DNA from: Mesodorylaimus sp. YZB2_4
Lineage: Eukaryota; Nematoda; Enoplea; Dorylaimida; Dorylaimidae
NCBI GenBank assembly: GCA_030248295.1
Contig: JASANH010000601.1
Span: 1-64,000, forward strand
Reading direction: 5' to 3'
DNA: 64,000 nucleotides
In this document: in pieces, positions 61,968 to 64,000 of the stretch
Layout: each line of letters begins with the position of its first letter
Position numbering within the stretch: the stretch's first letter is position 1
Translations under genes and position numbers: made by a program
The notes under the pieces: model-generated
What the model saw: only the letters and a program-made list of their open reading frames with translations
The model's database searches: none
What the model was told of the DNA's origin: nothing

Positions 61968-64000
61968 GTGTAAAGGAGCTTTCAAATGCCTCGGATATTC
62001 GAACCAATAAGAAAACGGGAAGGAGTGTGAGTGGGTTGTGGGCGGGCTGGTCCTGCCATGCTCCCCACAGTCCACTACCCAAGGCGAGTAATACGAAATA
62101 ATTCCAGTCTCGTTGACAACCCGCCGACTAGCCGTCCTAATGCAGGTGAGTAAGTCGTCCGACTCGCTCACTCTCCTCAATGAAAACGGCACCAGCGTGG
62201 GTGAAAATCACTTTATGAATGAATCGAGTGAGCGCCCTTTAAACACACCTACGCTTGTTATGAAGCGTAAAAGTCTTCTACGCTGCTGATAGTACAACCG
62301 ACGTAGGTGCTTACTACAGGCAACCGACTGGCTCTCGCAGCCGGTTGTCACGAGCCCTACTGCCGCCGACGACGCCCACGCGATCTCGCAAGAAGAGAAT
62401 GAAAACGCCCACGCGTCGACTTTATGAATGAAAACTCGATGCTCGGCCATACGAGAGGGTGCAGCCGGCTGTCACGAGCCCTCAACTTTACTACACCTAC
62501 TACGTCGTTTCCTAGGAACCAAAACGAATCGATCGAGCCCCTCACGCCAGTGACACTCGACGAAAAGAGGAAAAATGACATTATTGAAATCGATGCATAG
62601 TACTGGGACGACTGGCCGGAACTGCTGCCATCTCTGACGCAAACCAGTCCCAATACCTGCTCACGCACAATGCGTCTCCCTGGGAGCAGAGAAAAGTAGT
62701 AAACGATCGAAAACAGGCAGCGCCAGTTCTATAAAGCCAAGCCAATAACAAAAGATGCGCGTTTTCTCCAAACCACCCGATTCCGGTGGAAACTTAAGTA
62801 ATGGGCTCCTCGTGAAAGTACACGCAAAAAAATTGAGGCGAAGTTGAATAGTGCTCTGCATATTCCCTTTGTACCCTACCATCCTGCAGCAAGCCTTAGT
62901 CGTAGCCGTCGACGTCACGCCTATTGTGAGTGTAACGACGATGACGGATTGTGCCTATTTTCGAGTGAGTGAGAGGACTCAACAACCACCAGACGCGCCT
63001 GGAATGCGGATCAGCCTGACATTCCATTGCCTATGTGCATAATGGTCTATTTGGGGTACCTCGTTGGGCGTACTGTCCTGCTTGAAAGGCACAAAAAAGC
63101 CTCGAAGCCATTGCTCACAATCACATGCTTTTATAATAACCAACAATGCATCCCCACTGCGCACTGTAAAAGTGGCCTAGAGTAGCTCGATGCCAAAGCA
63201 ATTGGCGCTCTTACGGCAGATTGCAAAGCAGCCGAGCTCCTGTGCACCATTATTCTCGAGATGATGTAAGCAACACGAAGTCGACTGGAAAAACGTGTAA
63301 TGCCTCTGCTTATACGCTGAATCAGACAGAATATGGATCCGATCTATCGATGCATAGATGGGACAACGGTGGTGCGTAACCACCCCAGACCCTATTTGGG
63401 GCAACCCAACATGAGTGGCATTGATGGGAAGGAGGGCCGGTGCTAAAAGGACTCATTCAAAAATGTACTATCTAAAATCAAAGATCTGAAACGATGCATT
63501 AGCGAAGAGGGGGTGTAATCGGTTGGGTACCTACCTGGTGGCGGAGAGGGTGTCTTACGTGTTTACGGCATCCAGTCTACTTTTGGGTAACCTACTCATT
63601 TGTGCAGAGCCAAAGTGGACGAACACATCATCATCATCGGAGAACTGGAATGTGCTGCAGAAATCGTCGGAATGGTGCACTACAAACCACAAATAAGATG
63701 GCATAAGTCCTATTTCAGTAAAATAAGGCATCGGAAAAGCTATACTGTGCCTGTGTCCTTTTCACTCAAAGGTAATTTCTCGTTCGGCCATTGACGCAAA
63801 CGGCTATATCGATCCTCCTCTCGTTTCTATCGTGCGTAATAGACACCTAGCATGGACGGTGAAAATTACGAGAGCGTAAACCCGGAGTACTACGAACCGT
63901 CGTCAGCGAGAGAATAATAGTATCCTCGAAAGAGTTCACCTTTCATATAGTCTCGCGCCCCCGTCCCACGCGACGAGGTGAGGGCGGATGTGGGAGGAGT
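61968..64000. other. Upstream region of EGR; no gene seen
   Basis: Presumed promoter. Two imperfect direct repeats occur: GCAGCCGGTTGTCACGAGCC at 62337 and a near copy at 62461, and CTTTATGAATGAA at 62211 and 62420. A 22-codon frame at 63853 is too short to call. No CArG box was found. Confidence 0.35.

Noticed and set aside
63390..63400. CArG box (serum response element) upstream of EGR
   Set aside because: The sequence CCTATTTGGG has only five A/T between CC and GG, so it misses the consensus.

Overview
This is a gene-containing piece of animal nuclear DNA. It has spliced genes with short GT-AG introns, metazoan-only families (an EGR zinc-finger factor, class A GPCRs, a serpin, an NPF-type neuropeptide precursor, Argonaute) and many DNA transposons. 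The RPRFamide-type precursor argues for a protostome invertebrate. A small ecdysozoan such as a tardigrade would fit, but the sequence alone does not prove it. Exon maps below were made by hand from splice sites, reading phase and family motifs.

Layout. 0.6-2.7 kb (-): a serpin with an N-terminal membrane segment and a hugely expanded reactive-centre loop region. 3.65-4.6 kb (-): an inositol polyphosphate multikinase-like kinase. 6.8-8.2 kb (+): a class A GPCR lacking the DRY motif. 9-9.8 kb (-): a LINE remnant. 10.3-14.0 kb: two decayed PP1-type phosphatase pseudogenes with tRNA-like SINE tails, separated by a defective MULE. 14.2-16.1 kb: a composite 1.9-kb TIR element. 17.9-26.7 kb (+): tandem lysosomal glucocerebrosidase (GBA) genes, the first dead and the second intact; a third, fragmentary copy lies at 48.8-49.3 kb. 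28.6-29.8 kb (+): a frameshifted GPCR. 30.5-35.4 kb: a complete, apparently autonomous PIF/Harbinger transposon inserted into the terminal repeat of an older, defective transposon. 36-39 kb: LINE remnant, mariner MITE and foldback elements. 39.5-47.4 kb (-): an Argonaute gene of about 15 exons with nonsense and frameshift lesions, whose PAZ intron carries a second copy of the composite TIR element. 52-54.3 kb (+): an isolated secretory exon and a complete NPF-like precursor with two RPRFamide peptides. 58.2-62.0 kb (-): a complete EGR-type transcription factor.

No operon-like logic links these genes. The common themes are local duplication followed by decay (GBA, PP1) and heavy, nested DNA-transposon activity. 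The most notable items are the intact Harbinger with its MADF partner, the GBA cluster with mutually exclusive exon 4 copies and loss of the catalytic nucleophile in one copy, the decaying Argonaute, the long-loop serpin, and the duplicated-peptide NPF-like gene.
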